This document shows positions 42,214 to 50,207 of a DNA stretch of 64,000 nucleotides, piece by piece; within the stretch, counting starts at the first letter, position 1, and every line of letters starts with the position of its first letter. A program made the position numbers and the translations under genes. This DNA is from an uncultured Roseburia sp. (lineage in GTDB: Bacteria > Bacillota > Clostridia > Lachnospirales > Lachnospiraceae), in contig CALZGM010000016.1 in assembly GCA_945787015.1 (NCBI GenBank), forward strand, positions 1 to 64,000, read 5' to 3'. The notes beneath the pieces were generated by a model, which did not search any database, was not told where the DNA came from, and saw only the letters and a list, made by a program, of their open reading frames with translations.

Positions 42214-43316
42214 TTTGATTCTCCAGAAGCAATTTCATTCTGATATACATCTAATGCTCTTCTTACTACATCATCCATATCGTAGTATTTGTATTCAGCA
42301 AGTCTTCCTAAGAAAATTACATTCTCCTCTTTAGCAGAAAGATCTCTATACTGCTGTGCGAGTGCTTTCCACTCAGCAGTTGGGAATGTATAGAATGGTT
42401 CTTCACCATCACAAGGTATTTCTTTCAAAATAGTTGTCTTATCATTTTTCTGGCCAGTCAGTTTTTTAAATTCTGTAATTCTTGTATACTCATAATCCAT
42501 TGGCCAACGAGTGCTTGCTACTGGCTGATATGAATCACAATCATGAGTTTCAAAAATAAATTTGATACTACGCCATTTCAGTTTTCCAAGTTTATAATCA
42601 AAATAATAGTCAACCGGCCCAGTGTATATCAATTTTTCATATTCAACATCATCAATTATCTCTTTATAGTCAGTATTAAGTATAATTTTAATCTCAGGAT
42701 GGTTAAGCATATTTTTACACATCTGAGTGAATCCACCTTTAGGATTTCCTTGATATTGATCTGTAAAATACCTTGTATCTCTATTTTTTCTAAAAGGGAT
42801 TCGGCTAATTACAGATTTATCTAGTTGTGATGGATCAACTCCCCACTGTTTAATAGTAAAGTACTTAAAGAACTTTTCATAAATATCTTTACCGCCTTGA
42901 CTTAATACCACATCTTCGCTCGTCTTTATATCATCAATCTTTACTTTTCGGCTCTCAATAAATGCTTCCATTTCATCTTCTGAAAGATTCATGTTGTAAA
43001 GTTGATTGATTGTTTCCAACGAAATAGGCATTGGAACAAAATTACCATTAACATATGACATTACTCTGTGCTGATATTCATGCCACTTTGTATACTGACA
43101 AATATAATCAAATACCTCTTTATCATTAGTATGGAATGTATGAGGACCATACTTCTGAATTAAAATACCAGCATCATCATATTCATCAAAAACATTTCCA
43201 CCAATATGATTCCTTTTCTCAATAATAAGTACCTTTTCATGAAGTTGTGTTGCAATTCTTTCTGCAACAGTTATTCCCGCTAAGCCTGCACCCACAATTA
43301 CATATTTAAACTTCAC
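42210..43316 (-). CDS. glf: UDP-galactopyranose mutase, intact
   Basis: The 368-aa flavoenzyme interconverts UDP-galactopyranose and UDP-galactofuranose. It has the FAD motif YVIVGAGLAGITVAERIA, IEKRNHIGGNVFDEYD, IQKYGPHTFHTND, QWGVDPSQLDKSVISRIP, NRDTRYFTDQYQGNPKGGF and the C-terminal FLGRLAEYKYYDMDDVVRRAL. Start is GTG at 43314-43316 with AAGGAGGAG upstream. This copy is clearly diverged from the frameshifted glf at 31963-33074, so it is not a recent duplicate. It keeps galactofuranose synthesis available. Confidence 0.95.
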   Translation of the reverse strand: MKFKYVIVGAGLAGITVAERIATQLHEKVLIIEKRNHIGGNVFDEYDDAGILIQKYGPHTFHTNDKEVFDYICQYTKWHEYQHRVMSYVNGNFVPMPISLETINQLYNMNLSEDEMEAFIESRKVKIDDIKTSEDVVLSQGGKDIYEKFFKYFTIKQWGVDPSQLDKSVISRIPFRKNRDTRYFTDQYQGNPKGGFTQMCKNMLNHPEIKIILNTDYKEIIDDVEYEKLIYTGPVDYYFDYKLGKLKWRSIKFIFETHDCDSYQPVASTRWPMDYEYTRITEFKKLTGQKNDKTTILKEIPCDGEEPFYTFPTAEWKALAQQYRDLSAKEENVIFLGRLAEYKYYDMDDVVRRALDVYQNEIASGESK

Positions 43317-43328
43317 TTTGACTCCTCC

Positions 43329-44150
43329 TTAAAAACTTGCACCGTATTTCTTTTTAAAAAACTTTGCAGAAATGAAAGATTTAATTTTCTTTGACCAATT
43401 AACATCTTCAGTATATGGAAGTTCTTTAATATCCTCTGAAGAAACAACCCCCATTTCCATTTTATGAATAAGCCAAACATTAAACAGTCTTTCACTTATT
43501 CTACCGCAAAAGCGTTTATCAAAATCACTCATTCCAGTTTGATCAACTCTGCTATAAAGTTCCAAAAGAATAGTAAATAACCAATCACAATAGTCATTCA
43601 TCAGATATCTTGGCATAATCATCATGTTAAAAATAAACCCGCTTCTACGACGCATATATTTATCGAACGCATTAGAATATTCTGGAGTAAACTCTTCAAT
43701 AATTGTTTTCGTTAATTCAAGTTCTTCTTTACCACCATTCATCGTATTCACATATTGGTCGTAAATCGTAGAAATATAATATTTTCTTTTTTGGGGAACA
43801 ATTACTTTATATTTATCAAGTAACGGTTCTAGTTGCTTTCTTGACAAAATACTATCCAACCGATTGTCCTTATCAACTTTTTTTTCAGTAAAGTATCTTC
43901 TATAATGGACAAGACCCAAATACTCAGCATCAAGGTTCTTCCATGCCCAATACAAACCCGTCTGTGAGCCGAAGCAATAATTAAGTTTTGATATATTATC
44001 CCCAGAATTATCCTTAACATATCCAAAGTCTAGAGGAATACCATTCTCATTCGTTTTACCTTCTGCACCAACATGTACCGGTAAATATATGTCATCTTTA
44101 GGCATTTCATATTTTTTGTGAGTAGCGACAATTATTTTAATATCTTTCAT
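43329..44150 (-). CDS. DUF4422 glycosyltransferase-like protein
   Basis: The 273-aa protein opens DIKIIVATHKKYEMPKDDIYLPVHVGAEG, then SGDNISKLNYCFGSQTGLYWAWKNL and YLGLVHYRRYFTEK, which are hallmarks of DUF4422, a family common in capsule clusters and thought to be glycosyltransferases. HKMEMGV is near the C-terminus. TAGGAG precedes the ATG. It is second in the operon after the initiating transferase, so it may add the second sugar; that is position-based inference. Confidence 0.85.
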   Translation of the reverse strand: MKDIKIIVATHKKYEMPKDDIYLPVHVGAEGKTNENGIPLDFGYVKDNSGDNISKLNYCFGSQTGLYWAWKNLDAEYLGLVHYRRYFTEKKVDKDNRLDSILSRKQLEPLLDKYKVIVPQKRKYYISTIYDQYVNTMNGGKEELELTKTIIEEFTPEYSNAFDKYMRRRSGFIFNMMIMPRYLMNDYCDWLFTILLELYSRVDQTGMSDFDKRFCGRISERLFNVWLIHKMEMGVVSSEDIKELPYTEDVNWSKKIKSFISAKFFKKKYGASF

Positions 44151-44241
44151 AAATTCTCCTAATCTATTATAATCACGCTATATTTTATTCGGATGCAAAA
44201 TAAGTATTGCATCTATAAGCTATTTGAAGTCTCTCATAGAT

Positions 44242-45654
44242 TTACTGTGCCCCCTCTGCCGTCAACACCACTTTTACTGTCTTTAACAAAATCTTAAAAT
44301 CCAGCATTCCAGAAAAATGCCCTATATAATACAACTCCATCTCTTGGCGTTTTCCCGACTCGTAAGTCACATTATTTCTTCCAAAAGCCTGCCAATATCC
44401 GGTTAACCCCGGTTTTAAACTTAAAAGCAAATCCTGATTATCCGGATAATTTTCTTCCAACTCTTTCTTAAGAATAGGCCTCGGCCCTATCATTGCCATA
44501 TCACCTTTTAGAATATTGAAAAACTGTGGTAGTTCGTCAATACTATGTTTTCGGATAAATTTTCCTACTTTTGTAATTCGCGGATCATTATCTAACTTAT
44601 ATTCTTTATAGTATCTCTCCAACTCTTCCGGTGTCAAAATGTCTTCTAATTTATCTGCATTCAGTTTCATGCTTCTGAATTTATAAATATTAAATTCTTT
44701 TCCATATTGCCCCATTCGTTTGGAGACATAAAAAATCGGACCACCATCCTCGAGTTTAATTGCAATCGCCGTTAGAAGTGTAATTGGAAGTGTCAGAATG
44801 ATAGCTGCAAGCGCTACCACAATATCCTGAATTCTCTTTACAATTACGAGACCAAGCGATTTTTCCTTCTCTCTGATACAAAGTGTCTGATATCCATTCA
44901 TCTCTTCCACCTTGTAACGGTAAGAGCGCTTTTCCAAATTTCGAAGCATACGATATACCACTATTTTTTTACGCACCAAGTGATCAATATAATCATTTAC
45001 ATAGGTACCTTGCAAATGGACAAAGACACAATTCACATTATGATTCTCCACATATTCTAACAAATCGTCCCTATATCCGATTACCGGGATTCCGCCGATT
45101 TCTTTTTTATCGCTTTTTTCATAAGTTATGATACCGGTTGCAATCAATCCACTATCTGCCTTATTGGTAAAGTACGCAATTCTGCGTTCCGCATCTTCCT
45201 CATGAATGAAAATCAGATTCTCACCCTGCGTTTTCTTTACCGCTTTTCTTACCTGCTCTTTTCTAAGGAGACGCAGCAAAAAAGTGGCAGGCAGTGTCCA
45301 TGCAAAAAAAGTAAGCAGAACCGCTCTTGAATAGTCTTCCGTTGATTTTGAAATAAAACAATAAAGTGTTAAAGATACAAAAATTCCGGTCACCAATGCA
45401 AATACGCTTTTCATCTCTTCAAAAAAATTTCTCCGTATAATGCCGGAGTATATATTCCAAAACATAACAATAACCAGGAAGGATATTGCCACGATTCCGG
45501 CCATTAATAGGTATTTATCTAAGGATTTTATAAAGGCTTCATATCGAATTTGGCACGCTATAAAAAATGATACTTCCACACAAACAAAATCAATTATTAG
45601 GAAATCAAGATGCTTCAATATACTGTAATTTTGTTTTTTCCTAACTTTTTCCAT
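44242..45654 (-). CDS. Undecaprenyl-phosphate sugar phosphotransferase (WcaJ/EpsL-type)
   Basis: The 470-aa polyprenol-phosphate hexose-1-phosphate transferase starts repeat-unit synthesis on the inner membrane. It has four to five N-terminal helices (FLIIDFVCVEVSFFIACQI, ILLAGIVAISFLVIVMFW-type stretches), a CoA-binding-like middle domain (residues 140-240), one further helix, and the catalytic core with YVSKRMGQYGKEFNIYKFRSM, LDNDPRITKVGKFIRK, SIDELPQFFNILKGDMAMIGPRP and LKPGLTGYWQ. ACGAGGAG precedes the ATG. It is the first gene of the operon, about 370 nt from the promoter at 46024-46052. Confidence 0.95.
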   Translation of the reverse strand: MEKVRKKQNYSILKHLDFLIIDFVCVEVSFFIACQIRYEAFIKSLDKYLLMAGIVAISFLVIVMFWNIYSGIIRRNFFEEMKSVFALVTGIFVSLTLYCFISKSTEDYSRAVLLTFFAWTLPATFLLRLLRKEQVRKAVKKTQGENLIFIHEEDAERRIAYFTNKADSGLIATGIITYEKSDKKEIGGIPVIGYRDDLLEYVENHNVNCVFVHLQGTYVNDYIDHLVRKKIVVYRMLRNLEKRSYRYKVEEMNGYQTLCIREKEKSLGLVIVKRIQDIVVALAAIILTLPITLLTAIAIKLEDGGPIFYVSKRMGQYGKEFNIYKFRSMKLNADKLEDILTPEELERYYKEYKLDNDPRITKVGKFIRKHSIDELPQFFNILKGDMAMIGPRPILKKELEENYPDNQDLLLSLKPGLTGYWQAFGRNNVTYESGKRQEMELYYIGHFSGMLDFKILLKTVKVVLTAEGAQ

Positions 45655-45799
45655 TACTGTGCTCTCCTCGTAAGTTCCTCATATCGTAACCACAAAGAAT
45701 AGTGTTTCCGTTCGAAAGCTCCTATGTCGGCACTTATAGTGCTCCGTATGTGTATTTATTGAAAAATAATCGCAAAAAAAGCAGACAACTGTCTGTTCC
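45655..45799 (-). promoter_or_regulatory. Long leader of the polysaccharide operon
   Basis: Between the promoter (46024-46052) and wcaJ-like gene lie about 370 nt. The proximal part is the cpsB relic; this distal part holds GCACT/AGTGC around TAT at 45730-45742 and a short CAGAC/GTCTG stem (45782-45795) followed on the minus strand by CTTTTTTT, which could be a weak terminator or attenuator. No gene is seen. Confidence 0.45.
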
Positions 45800-45994
45800 A
45801 CCATAATAGAATACTCCGTTTTATTGGAATATTCTATCAGAACATAATCGCTCCCCTAGTGTAAGGTGTCTGCCGTGTTGCATATTATTGATTATTCCAC
45901 TATTCGTATGGTGCTTACAATCTAAATACAACAATGTAGCTTAAGAAACATCTTCCCCAAAAATCGTCTATTGATAGATGATTATTATCTACAT
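45800..45994 (-). pseudogene. Decayed cpsB remnant (PHP-type tyrosine phosphatase)
   Basis: Read leftward from an ATG at 45992-45994, the sequence aligns with intact cpsB at 54331. After a start-region match (then FGED-like codons) about 180 bp are missing, and it resumes as LYLDCKHHTNSGIINNMQHGRHLTLGE against LYLGCEYHVNSEIVEHVQSGRCLTLGG (quoted in comparable parts). A one-base change then shifts the frame through CGATTATGTTCTGATAGAA. It is a clear dead copy. The promoter upstream is also shared with cpsB. Confidence 0.85.
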
Positions 45995-46023
45995 TTTATT
46001 CCATTTTTTGACACGTTAGAAAT

Positions 46024-46052
46024 ATTTTAGACCATATCCTTACAAATGTCAA
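46024..46052 (-). promoter_or_regulatory. Promoter of the 30-46 kb polysaccharide operon
   Basis: On the minus strand TTGACA (46052-46047), 17-nt spacer, TAAAAT (46029-46024). The spacer end GGATATGGTC and flanks match the cpsB promoter at 54365-54393, which also has a 17-nt spacer. The two promoters are homologous. Confidence 0.8.
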
Positions 46053-46176
46053 TAATTCCTAAAACTGCACAGCTAACAAAAGTTAGATTTTATTTTTTTC
46101 TCTTCTAGCCCCACACTACTTGTGAAAATCTACCAAACTTTTTCGTGAAGCATTGACATACTGCCAATCATCCTGT

Positions 46177-46306
46177 ACAATCAAAAAACTCAACAGCTTG
46201 AATCTCTTGAACAGAAATTGAATTCTATAGAGAAAAATAAACTGCAAAGGAAACCGCCACAGGTGATGCTCTAAATGATTTTAGAATATGCTATCGTGGC
46301 GGTTTT
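46177..46306 (+). repeat. Second copy of an Rpn-gene 3' end with its terminator hairpin
   Basis: Frame QQLESLEQKLNSIEKNKLQR aligns with the tail ASLEQKIDSLEKN of the Rpn fragment at 48417. Then AAACCGCCAC (46251-46260) and GTGGCGGTTT form a stem with an inner CTAAA/TTTAG pairing, nearly identical to 48426-48484. On the minus strand the hairpin is also a terminator for the ATPase gene ending at 46313. Confidence 0.8.
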
Positions 46307-46312
46307 CTTACA

Positions 46313-47299
46313 TTATTTTTCGTGATTAAAATCTATTTTCTCCATCGAATTTAATATTTTAGTAATTACTGTCTTCTTTTTATAACCGCTAGCCAATTCA
46401 CTTTTGGAGTACTTCAATTCTCCCATACCTATTGTCATCTGTGTAAGTAAATAAGTAAAGTAACGTTCCCAACTGAACCATCGTATCGTATCTACATAAT
46501 TTTCTGGTTCTGCTAAGATTTTATCCAAACTTATATTTTGCGGTGAACGTATTATCTTTGATTTTAATAGTAACCATTCGAATGATTCCGGTGTATACAA
46601 ATAAAAATTGTCATATCTTTTTAATTTAGCCATCACCTCATTCATTTCGGGACCAAATGCTGCACCATCCACTATGATTAGTGTCTTCTCTTTATAATTA
46701 GGCGTTATGAATTTTTTTACATTTGACTTGCCTTTAGCACTTTTACACGTATATCCAAACTGTTTTCCTACCTCTTCAAAGAATTGAAAGCCAGAATTTG
46801 TATCCTCTGTAATAACACATTTCGGATTTTCTACCATAGGTCCATTTGCTTTACCATATAAATTATATATTTCATTATATGTTTGTGTAGTAACTCCATA
46901 CCGCTTAGACTCTCTTATTCCATATATTTCATTTATACTATAAGGTAAATTAGAAAGTTTTTCACGGGTTATTATTACGTAATAATTATCAGAATATTTT
47001 ATTTGTTCAGCAAACTCTGTTTGCTGAACAAATCTATTTCCTTCATCGATGAATATAATAGAATTTGTCACATGATCCAATTGGCTCTTCCAATTCTTAC
47101 CCTCTATAACAATACACTCTTTATTACATTGTACCTCTACTCCAGAGTCAGTCCCATAATTATTATACGCCCTAATCATATCTACTAATTGTGTTTTTCC
47201 TTTTGCACTATCACCTGATATGATTGTAATTTGTCTGCGAATTTCAAAGTCATATTGCAGTCTTTTAGATTTTACAATAATTCTATATGCTCCTACCAT
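46313..47299 (-). CDS. P-loop ATPase-like protein paired with DUF4869-like gene
   Basis: The 328-aa protein has an N-terminal strand pair (YRIIVKSKRLQYDFEIRRQI), Walker A ISGDSAKGKTQLVDMI, a candidate Walker B NSIIFIDEGNRF about 55 residues later, and VIITREKLSNLPYSI as a sensor-like strand. A second half (residues about 150-328) has YKEKTLIIVDGAAFGPEMNEVM and a helical tail. I know no named function. The start at 47297-47299 is chosen because GGAGG lies five bases upstream, while the longer start has none. It is the second gene of an autoregulated-looking pair. Membrane segments are absent. A defence or toxin-antitoxin-like role is a hypothesis. Confidence 0.7.
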   Translation of the reverse strand: MVGAYRIIVKSKRLQYDFEIRRQITIISGDSAKGKTQLVDMIRAYNNYGTDSGVEVQCNKECIVIEGKNWKSQLDHVTNSIIFIDEGNRFVQQTEFAEQIKYSDNYYVIITREKLSNLPYSINEIYGIRESKRYGVTTQTYNEIYNLYGKANGPMVENPKCVITEDTNSGFQFFEEVGKQFGYTCKSAKGKSNVKKFITPNYKEKTLIIVDGAAFGPEMNEVMAKLKRYDNFYLYTPESFEWLLLKSKIIRSPQNISLDKILAEPENYVDTIRWFSWERYFTYLLTQMTIGMGELKYSKSELASGYKKKTVITKILNSMEKIDFNHEK

Positions 47300-47314
47300 A
47301 GACTCCTCCATTAA

Positions 47315-47758
47315 TCACAAAATGTTATCCGTAATTGGAAATAATTCTTCTGTATTATGCACTATTTCTTTTGTGTTTTCTACATATATCTCAAAAGGTC
47401 CATCTCCAAAGTCCATGAAGTGTCTCAAATTAATGGTAATGTCTTTTATTTTTCCAATTTCTAATAACCATTTTGCGCAATTATCCCCACAGGTAGAAGC
47501 ATTAAATATTGTGTTTGGCTCATTCATTATTAGCAATAGTGTTTTTGTACCACCGGATAATTTTGTTGGTGGAATTTGTCCAAGCACAGGGCTTTCAATA
47601 CATTCTCCGCTTACTACCTCTGAATGGTCTATATCTTTAATTATCTTCTTAGCCATTGTGTCTTCAAGCCATTTTGGCTCATAAGTGTTATCAAATCTAA
47701 CCGAAGTATTGTATACAAATTTATCCTCTTGCATATCTCCATAATATACTTTTAACAT
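47315..47758 (-). CDS. DUF4869-like protein
   Basis: The 147-aa soluble protein begins LKVYYGDMQEDKFVYNTSVRFDNTYE and has SPVLGQIPPTKLSGGTKTLLL, FNASTCGDNCAKWLLEIG and ITINLRHFMDFGD. This pattern recalls DUF4869, named from memory. LSGGTKTLLL looks like an ABC-type signature motif, but no Walker A or true Walker B is present, so it is not an ATPase alone. GGGGGTG precedes the ATG. It is first in a two-gene unit, 15 nt before the ATPase gene, with a promoter overlapping a 24-bp dyad (47802-47825). Confidence 0.7.
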   Translation of the reverse strand: MLKVYYGDMQEDKFVYNTSVRFDNTYEPKWLEDTMAKKIIKDIDHSEVVSGECIESPVLGQIPPTKLSGGTKTLLLIMNEPNTIFNASTCGDNCAKWLLEIGKIKDITINLRHFMDFGDGPFEIYVENTKEIVHNTEELFPITDNIL

Positions 47759-47801
47759 TTTGCACCCCCGCAGTTATATTGTAGGTAAATTTAATACAAC
47801 T

Positions 47802-47859
47802 ACTATATACCGCCAAATATATAGTAAAAACATTATACTACATTTTTTCTTTCTTTCAA
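47802..47859 (-). promoter_or_regulatory. Promoter and start-site dyad of the DUF4869/ATPase pair
   Basis: On the minus strand TTGAAA (47859-47854), 16-nt spacer, TATAAT (47837-47832). Just downstream ACTATATA (47802-47809) and TATATAGT (47818-47825) form a perfect 8-8-8 dyad covering the expected start site. This is a classical repressor-operator position. Confidence 0.65.
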
Positions 47860-47862
47860 ATA

Positions 47863-48417
47863 AGATTTATCCTCTATGAAAAGAGTCCAAAAGAATTTAA
47901 AAAGCATCCAAATGAATATTTGCACTATTCTAAACAGGTATTTAATACCGGTTTAAAATTAAATCTACTACAGGAATACATCATGATTCCTCTTGACATT
48001 TTTCATCAGAACATGGACAATAAAAGCATAGAAACACCGCTAGAAGCATGGCTTACCTTCCTGTCCGATGACAGGCCGGAGAAAATCATTGAATTAATCA
48101 CAGAATATCCGGAATTTAAAGCTATGTATGAAACCCTTTATCAAATGTGTCAAAATATAGAAAAGGTGATGGGAATGTTTTCAGAGGAATTACGGATACT
48201 AGACAGAAATACAGTAAAATATATGGTGGAAGAACAACAGCAGGAAAATGATGCACTTCGAGCTGAAAAAAACGAATTGCAAATGCAGGTTGAGAAACAA
48301 AGTGTTCAAATCAAGCAACAGAGTGCCCAGATCGAACAACAGAATAATACAATCCTGACATTAAATCAGCGACTTGCATCTCTTGAACAAAAAATAGACT
48401 CTTTAGAAAAGAACTAA
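47863..48417 (+). pseudogene. 5'-truncated Rpn/PD-(D/E)XK family gene
   Basis: From 47863 the frame reads FILYEKSPKEFKKHPNEYLHYSKQVF, then TGLKLNLLQEYIMIPLDIFHQNMDNKS and ETPLEAWLTFLSDD, ending in a Gln-rich coiled coil (KQSVQIKQQSAQIEQQNN). This is the C-terminal half of an Rpn-family protein; the nuclease core is absent. A TTG at 47920 could start translation, but there is no family precedent for a protein starting there. The upstream end abuts the DUF4869 promoter, suggesting that the module's arrival removed the 5' half. Confidence 0.75.
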
Positions 48418-48425
48418 CTATGCAT

Positions 48426-48484
48426 AAAACCGCCACAGGTGATGTTCTAAATGATTTTAGAATATCCTATCGTGGCGGTTTTTA
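48426..48484 (+). terminator. Terminator hairpin after Rpn fragment
   Basis: AAACCGCCAC and GTGGCGGTTT with inner CTAAA/TTTTAG pairing, then TTTATTTTT. Nearly identical to the hairpin at 46250-46306. It may act in both directions, also ending the sortase gene at 48500. Confidence 0.8.
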
Positions 48485-48499
48485 TTTTTCCAATATATT

Positions 48500-49336
48500 T
48501 TAATCAAAATCCTTGATATTTGTTTCTCCCAGTAATGTACCCACTACCAGCCATCTGTTGTTCGGCTTTCCTCCAATACAGGTCGATAAGGTAATCAGAC
48601 GTCCATCCTCCGGCACTTCCATTTCTTCCTGAATTTGGTTATTCATCGCTCTGGCCTCTTTCAAATCTTCCATGAACGAAGCGATAGCTTCCGCTTTTGT
48701 AAAATCATATTTATAAAGTAAATGGGCATTGGTAAATTCGCATGCCGCATAAATTTCGTAAACCAGCACCTTTTCAGGTGTATATACATAGATATAGCGA
48801 TTTTCTGCAAAGAACTCGCCATCTTCAAAATAGTGCAGGGTCTTAAACATGGAACCATCCTTCATATTATGTCCATAAAGGATTGTGTTTCTGTCTGAAA
48901 AGTCTTTTGCATTTATATTTTGTGTATAGATACTTCCCGGCAACCCCTTACTATGGTCCAAATTATGATCCAGATAATAGTCTGTTTCCGTTTCATGCTG
49001 CAGAACCGGATAATTGACTTTGGTTTCCGGAATATAAATCCACGCATAAATGTCTTCGTTTTCCTCAGCTAGCGCATTCCAATCTAAGTCCAGCTTCGGA
49101 ATATCGATTCCGCGCTCTGCAAGAGGATCCGGTATTTTCGTTTCAGTCTCAGTTTCCACTACTTCGATTTCCGTTTCTGATTCCACTGGCAGAACATTCT
49201 GTGCCAGTTCTTCATACTGCTTTTGGGCTTCTTTTTTCACAAGATAATCGCGAATCACAAGTCCCATACAAAAAAGAAATCCCACGCTAAATACCACCAT
49301 GAGAATTTGATATACTTTCTTTTTTTGTTTTTCCAT
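48500..49336 (-). CDS. srtB: Class B sortase
   Basis: The 278-aa transpeptidase attaches surface proteins to peptidoglycan. It has an N-terminal anchor (VYQILMVVFSVGFLFCMGLVI), an acidic linker (residues 45-75), and the sortase B core with ILYGHNMKDGSMF (His), LITLSTCIGG (Cys) and NNRWLVVGTL (Arg). The start at 49334-49336 follows GAGGAAT; the longer upstream frame has no signal. It lies directly downstream of a gene whose product ends in SPKTG plus a hydrophobic tail, its likely substrate. Class B sortases of clostridia favour (S/N)PxTG motifs. Confidence 0.93.
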   Translation of the reverse strand: MEKQKKKVYQILMVVFSVGFLFCMGLVIRDYLVKKEAQKQYEELAQNVLPVESETEIEVVETETETKIPDPLAERGIDIPKLDLDWNALAEENEDIYAWIYIPETKVNYPVLQHETETDYYLDHNLDHSKGLPGSIYTQNINAKDFSDRNTILYGHNMKDGSMFKTLHYFEDGEFFAENRYIYVYTPEKVLVYEIYAACEFTNAHLLYKYDFTKAEAIASFMEDLKEARAMNNQIQEEMEVPEDGRLITLSTCIGGKPNNRWLVVGTLLGETNIKDFD

Positions 49337-49359
49337 TTTTATTCCTCTTTCTAAAGTAT

Positions 49360-49444
49360 CCGGGCCACTTACGTGACCCGGATTTACCACATGTTTTTGT
49401 AAGCGTAAAAACACTTTTGTCCCGCACCCCTATAGTCAGGTGCG
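49360..49444 (-). terminator. Hairpin cluster between surface protein and sortase genes
   Basis: Three inverted repeats lie close together: CGCACC/GGTGCG (49423-49444), TGTTTTT/AAAAACA (49392-49413) and CCGGGCCAC/GTGACCCGG with one mismatch (49360-49381). They likely form a partial terminator or processing site, so that sortase is made at lower level than the surface protein. Confidence 0.5.
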
Positions 49445-49480
49445 AGAGATTTTCTGTATATCCTTTAAAGGAAATACAAA

Positions 49481-50113
49481 TTAGTTAAATTTAACTTTTT
49501 TTCCACAAACTGCTGCGCCTGCTAAGCAGATACCTGCTGCGATTGCTGCAACTGGAAGTACGCCTGTCTTTGGAGATGCAGGTGTTTCATCAGTTGTTGT
49601 TGCTGGTGGTGTTACTGTTGTTGTAGCAACAGTATAGGTAATAACCATAACCGGTGAAAGATGTGTAAATGTAGCTTCTACTTTACCATCAGCGATAGCT
49701 TTTGCATTCTTTACAGAATCTGTCTTCCATCCACCATCATGATAGTTAAGAACCATTACATTGTCACCAGCCTTTACGCCATCAACTGACATTACAATAG
49801 TGATAGGGTTTGTTTCACTAGCTGGTGTACCAGTAACTGTAATTTCAGTAAGTGCTGCTACTTTTGCAGTTTCTACATTTGCAACTTTATTTACTTCTGT
49901 CTTTGCTGCTTCAGTAGCTGTTGATGTAGCTGCTGTATCAGTAACTACTGCAGGAGTAACTACAACTTCCTTACCGTCTTTATCTGTAGCGGTACTTTCA
50001 ACAGGTGCATTAACCTTTTCGTCCATTGTTGGGCTTACAGCTGCAAATACAGTTGTAGCACCCATAGTCATTACTAAAACGGTTGCTAATAATGCTGCGA
50101 TTTTTCTTTTCAT
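49481..50113 (-). CDS. Cell-wall-anchored surface protein with SPKTG sorting signal
   Basis: The 210-aa precursor has a signal peptide (KRKIAALLATVLVMTMGATTVFA), a Thr/Ala/Val-rich stalk (residues 25-85), a small beta-rich domain containing VMSVDGVKAGDNVMVLNYHDGGWK and FTHLSPVMVITYTV, a Thr/Pro linker, and the C-terminal signal SPKTG, hydrophobic stretch and KKVKF tail. The start at 50111-50113 is correctly spaced (10 nt) from GGAGG. Sortase B directly downstream is the probable anchoring enzyme. GC and amino-acid bias (Thr, Val, Ala) suggest high expression. Ligand unknown. Confidence 0.85.
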   Translation of the reverse strand: MKRKIAALLATVLVMTMGATTVFAAVSPTMDEKVNAPVESTATDKDGKEVVVTPAVVTDTAATSTATEAAKTEVNKVANVETAKVAALTEITVTGTPASETNPITIVMSVDGVKAGDNVMVLNYHDGGWKTDSVKNAKAIADGKVEATFTHLSPVMVITYTVATTTVTPPATTTDETPASPKTGVLPVAAIAAGICLAGAAVCGKKVKFN

Positions 50114-50207
50114 TGGAATCATTCCTCCTTTCTTTCGTATTTACATGTGGTTTATATCAAATCCCGATGCTGCTATTACTGCAGAATCGAAATCTAATAC
50201 CTTTTCT

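Noticed and set aside
47315-47758. Complete ABC ATPase
   Set aside because: LSGGTKTLLL looks like a signature motif, but the protein is only 147 aa with no Walker A and no correctly spaced Walker B.
47920-48417. Independent coiled-coil gene starting at TTG 47920
   Set aside because: Family-matching residues continue upstream of the TTG, so this is the tail of a truncated Rpn gene.
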